From Ustilaginoidea virens (taxonomy: Eukaryota > Ascomycota > Sordariomycetes > Hypocreales > Clavicipitaceae): 64,000 nt of DNA. Below, in pieces: positions 60,285 to 64,000 of this stretch. The stretch lies in the NCBI RefSeq assembly GCF_000687475.1, contig NC_057318.1, positions 6,262,001 to 6,326,000 on the forward strand, in the 5' to 3' direction. The notes under the pieces were generated by a model, which saw only the letters and a list, made by a program, of their open reading frames with translations, was not told where the DNA came from and did no database searches. The translations under genes and the position numbers were made by a program. Positions within the stretch are counted from its first letter, which is position 1, and each line of letters starts with the position of its first letter.

Positions 60285-63200
60285 ATGGGTACTGTTACTG
60301 ATGATAGCTCTAAACCAGCAGTTAAGCTGATGTCCCAATATGACTGGGATATCTAGTATAATTACATTCAAAAGCGTGTTTTAGATGATAATATTTAGAT
60401 ATTTGTTGATCCTAAGGGCTTGGAAATGCTGAATATACCCCTTCTGCTGGTATGGGAATTAGATGAACCTATCTATTCCACGTAGGCATTAGCATTAATA
60501 CTAATATCTATAGTAATAGTAGATTCATCAATAGAAGCTGCAGATCGTGCCCCTTCTGTAAATACTAGAGCTATAATAGCAGCTAGGGCATTATCGGCAG
60601 GATTATTACCCTCGGTAAGAATAAGAATAATCCAGCCGCAGTAAGTCGAGAATATTGAAGAAAACCACTACTTTAAGCCGATACAACGCCCTAGTGGTAT
60701 TATTACTGTAGAATGGATGAAATAAGCTAATATTTGGTATAATATTTAGAACGACTATTATATGATATTTAGTCGGAACCTTTAAGTATATACGGCATAG
60801 TTTGAATTAATGCTGAGCCTTAGCTATAAGATATTAGTGGCAGGCGATTGGAACATTCGAGGAAAAATTTAATGCCTAATAGAACGTGTGCGACCGGTTT
60901 AGCTTATTATCTAGGAATACCTCGAAGAAAAATTTAAGTAGGCTATACGGTATAACCTCGCAAGATATAATATAGAGGAATAATTCAACGAAATCTCTAT
61001 ATTATATAAGCGATTAGTGTGAATAGACTCGATCCTTATTAATAGGAATATGCCTACTAAATGGCTAGCGGAAGCTCTTTATTAAAAGTATCCTGCCTTT
61101 AAGGAAAAAATCCTTAATCGAATAGTAAAAGCATAAAAACGGAATAAATATCTCGATTTTCTAATAACTGTTGAATATATTTGGCAGAAATAGGAGCTAG
61201 AAGAGAAGGGGAAGGTTAGTAGTAGTTATATAGTATTTATAACTAACGATACTAAACCTTTATTATAAGCCGCTTTTAGCGATACTTTAGCTTTATCTTC
61301 GGTAGAGAAAAAGACCTGTAAATACTATGGCAAGCCCTATGTAGTAAAGGGGCCTTATTATAAGAATTATTAGATATTGACTCTATTAATGGCTCCAAAC
61401 TATTTAAAAGATAGGATTAATAAGAAAAGCTAGGAAGCTATATATAAAAAGATGAAAAAGAAATCTAAAGAGGTATAAGATGCATTTAAAGCCTTTTAAA
61501 ATAAATATAAGGGTAAAGGCAAAGGCAAAAGTAATAATAATAATAATAAGGAAGAAGATAGATTAATAGAGAAAGAAAAAGAAGATAAAGTATTTATAAT
61601 ATCTATTCTTTCTATAGGAATTTATCTAGATGATTTAGGCCTTTTAAAGTCTCGTATTGTGCTTAATAGTGGCGCTTCAATATACGTTTTTAATAATGTA
61701 AAGTAGTTTATTAATATCGATTATAATATCGACGAGTATATTGTTCGCGATACTTATAATAGTGTTTCGAAAGTCCTTAGTATTAGCTTTATTTAAATTG
61801 TATTATAGGATAGAAGGGCTGTTACCTTTACTAATATTCTGTATAATCCGATGATTATAGCGAATCTTCTTGCTGTGAAAAAAATAAGAAATAAAGGATT
61901 ATTTTGGAATAACGAAGTCGATAAAATTTACCTATAGAAAAATGGTCAATAAGAAGTGATCTTTTAAGTTTCTTAGGTGGAAGAAAGGCCCTATATCTTC
62001 TACTAAAGTAGTGGAAACGATATGCCTATAGATGAATTTATTATAAGGGCTTAAAATAAAGCTTTAATTGTTAATAAAGCCTATTTAGCTCGAGGAGATA
62101 GCCGCTAGCCTAAAACTTTAATGAAAACGCCTTATGCTATCTGGTATATGCGTTTTGGGCACTTAGGTCGGGATTCGATGGATTGTATCTTTAAGGATAT
62201 ATTGCAGATGCTTAAGGAAAAAGAAGCTTCGAATTATGAGGTTTATAGTAGCGTGAAAATCGTAAAATAGATATTACAGTTATTTTATAAGCTTTTAATG
62301 CCTTAGGAACCCTTTAAAGTGGTCTCTTTCAATCTATTTCTATAAGCTATTGCTTTCAATAGTGATAAATATATAGCGTTATTTACCTACCGATTTATAG
62401 GAATAAAGTATATTTTTACGATACCTAGAAAGACCGACCTACCTAGATGCTAGCTAATCTTCGAGAATTAAGTTTTATGCCTATATGATGTGGCGATCGC
62501 GATAGTTATTTCTAATAATAAAATAGCGCTTTAGATTAGTAATAGTCGGGAAGAAGCTAAGCGGAAAGGTATTATAATTCGAAATTCGAGCCCTAGTTAT
62601 TAATATTAGAATGGTTATACTAAACGTTCTAGAGGGGTATTAAAGATAAAGATGGCCTTTCTTAATATATAAGCAGGTTTTCCTAAGGAGTTATAGCCTA
62701 TTACAGCCGAAGTAGCGGTATATTTGCTAAATTGAAGCCTTAGGAAGTCGGAAAGACCTTATAATAACTGGAAGTTACTTCTTTAAATGCTTCAACTTTA
62801 GCTTTATGAAAATAAGCCCGCCTAGAAGTATTTACCGGTAGATATTTGTCTATAAATTTACTACTTCCGCGCCTATAGATGTAAGGCTTTTGTGATAACC
62901 CGCGATAGGATATTATAGAAAGGTCTGAAGCTTAATTAAAGAGCTTATATTGGGTATTTAGTAGGCTATATCTCGACCACTTAGTACCTAATTTAGGTGC
63001 CTTCGTTAAAAAAAAGCTGCTAGTTTAATTCTAGCTATATTACATTCGATAAGACTATTTTTTATCAAAATAAATACTACTTACCGATTTCTAAATAATA
63101 GAAAGAGGCCCTAAATAGCCTTATTAGTAATTTTGAAGAAATACCTATTATTAACGACTTTAAATTCGTATTATCTGGGAATTCAATTAAAAATATTTTT

Positions 63201-64000
63201 ACTAATAATCCTATTATTGAATAAGCACTAGAGGCATAAAATAAAGCTATTGATGATGCCTTTTAACTAATAGAAATTAATCTTAAGGTTATAGATTACC
63301 CTAAAGAAGCTATTGCTTAAGCGATACTGCTATCCCCGCCATTTTCGCCTAAGCCTAATGATAAATTTGAGCTAATTGCTCCCTTCGATAATATATTCTT
63401 TATAAAGCTTAAAGGAAATGCTTACAATATATTCGCAGCTTCTATCGCAAAGCCTTTAGCTATAATAGAGGCATTATATATTACGAATATACCTAAAGAG
63501 CCGGCGATATAGAGGGAGCTTAGGAAGCACTTTAAGCATAAGGAATTTATCGCTGCTATAAAAAAAGAATATTCGAAGGTTATAAACGGGGAGATTAGGT
63601 ATATTATTTAACGAAATAATTTATCTATCGACCTTTGGATTAAGCTATTAGACCTAAAGTGGGTGTTTGCCTATAAATAGGACTAAGATAGGTATCTTAC
63701 CGGTTATAAGGCACGATTATGCGTTCGTAGTGATTAATAACCTTATAATCTTTGTGATACTTAGGCAGCGGTATTTGCGGTATATATATTTCGGCTTCTT
63801 ATGGCATTAATATACTTCTTTGACTTGGAAACGCACTAATATGACTTTATTACGGCCTTTCTTAATGCACTACTTAACGAGACTATCTATTGCAAATAAC
63901 CTAATGGATTCCACAATAGTTTCACATTTATTAGGTTATTGTATGCCCTATACGGGCTTCGAAGGTCTCTACTATTATGGTTTAAAGAGTTATTACAATT
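60285..64000 (+). pseudogene. CopB B2 gag-pol, one frame with nonsense codons, cut by window end
   Basis: The ATG at 60285 (MGTVTDDSSK) opens a frame that is still in phase at the RT motif LYGLRRS (63945), residue about 1220, so there is no net indel in 3.7 kb. Gag includes LLLVWELDEPIYS, MPTKWLAEALY and a Cys/Lys motif CKYYGKPYVVKGP (about residue 345). A Lys/Asn-rich tail KGKGKSNNNNN leads to protease, VLNSGASIYVF (active-site Asp now Asn, residue 460). The pre-integrase motif WYMRFGHLGRD is at about residue 620. The integrase core, then RT with KWVFAYK, GYKARLCVR (about 63700-63730), FLNALLNETIYCKQP and LYALYGLRRS follow. Many TAG/TAA codons fall at Gln sites. Best reference here for rebuilding the B1 order. 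Confidence 0.9.

Larger units (their letters stand above)
59775..64000 (+). mobile_element. CopB copy B2: Ty1/copia element, right end outside the window
   Basis: It has a 5' LTR (59775-59970), a primer-binding site, leader, gag, protease, integrase and the start of RT, all collinear with B1. The left flank is GGCAG (59770-59774), the presumed target duplication. No insertion interrupts it inside the window. Gag-pol stays in one frame from 60285 to the window end, with nonsense codons only. Confidence 0.93.

Overview
This window looks like a stretch of repeat-packed, RIP-mutated DNA from a filamentous ascomycete (Pezizomycotina). Almost all of it is nested retrotransposons. The reading frames are rebuilt easily by homology between copies, but they are riddled with TAG and TAA codons where Gln or Trp codons should be. 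CpA/TpG is depleted and TpA is in excess on both strands, which is the mark of repeat-induced point mutation. I found no convincing host gene, tRNA, rRNA or CRISPR array. Family names below are my own working labels: CopA, CopB and CopC (Ty1/copia type), Gyp (Ty3/gypsy type with a chromodomain) and Lin (a LINE).

Layout. 1-7250 is a CopA copy on the minus strand (A1) inserted in another minus-strand CopA (A2, 7251-8842), which sits in a plus-strand CopA LTR (A3, 8843-9101). A3 sits in a plus-strand CopB element (B1) whose pieces run to 59347. B1 is the host of nearly everything else. Its gag is at 9102-10275. A CopC solo LTR (C1, 10276-19179) follows, split by CopA copy A4 (10750-18917), which itself carries a CopC solo LTR (C2, 16306-17040). 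Next come an inverted 259-bp piece of B1 (19180-19438), a full CopC element (C3, 19439-26923), a short B1 protease piece, a minus-strand LINE (27054-33665), B1 integrase/RT/RNase H (33666-36674), and CopA copy A5 on the minus strand (36675-58580). A5 contains the Gyp element (37583-44790) and CopA copy A6 (44815-52242). B1 ends with its own 3' LTR (59152-59347). A 427-bp island of sequence without obvious RIP follows, then a second CopB element (B2) from 59775 beyond the window end.

Most junctions are proved by 4-5 bp target-site duplications (14 bp for the LINE), so a relative history can be read. B1 came first, then A3, C1, C3, Lin and A5 into B1, then A2 into A3, A1 into A2, A4 into C1, C2 into A4, and Gyp and A6 into A5. 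C3 looks youngest: its two 767-bp LTRs are about 98% alike and its gag-pol frame has no net frameshift, only about 20 nonsense codons.

The most unusual signal is the small inverted B1 segment at 19180-19438. Its flanking target duplications are swapped between the two neighbouring CopC copies, as expected from recombination between oppositely oriented LTR elements. Other points of interest are the fold-back structure of the CopA LTR, an extra reading frame between the Gyp chromodomain and its 3' LTR, and the un-RIPped island. I see no evidence for a new defence or biosynthetic system. Nothing here is likely to encode a working protein without repair.
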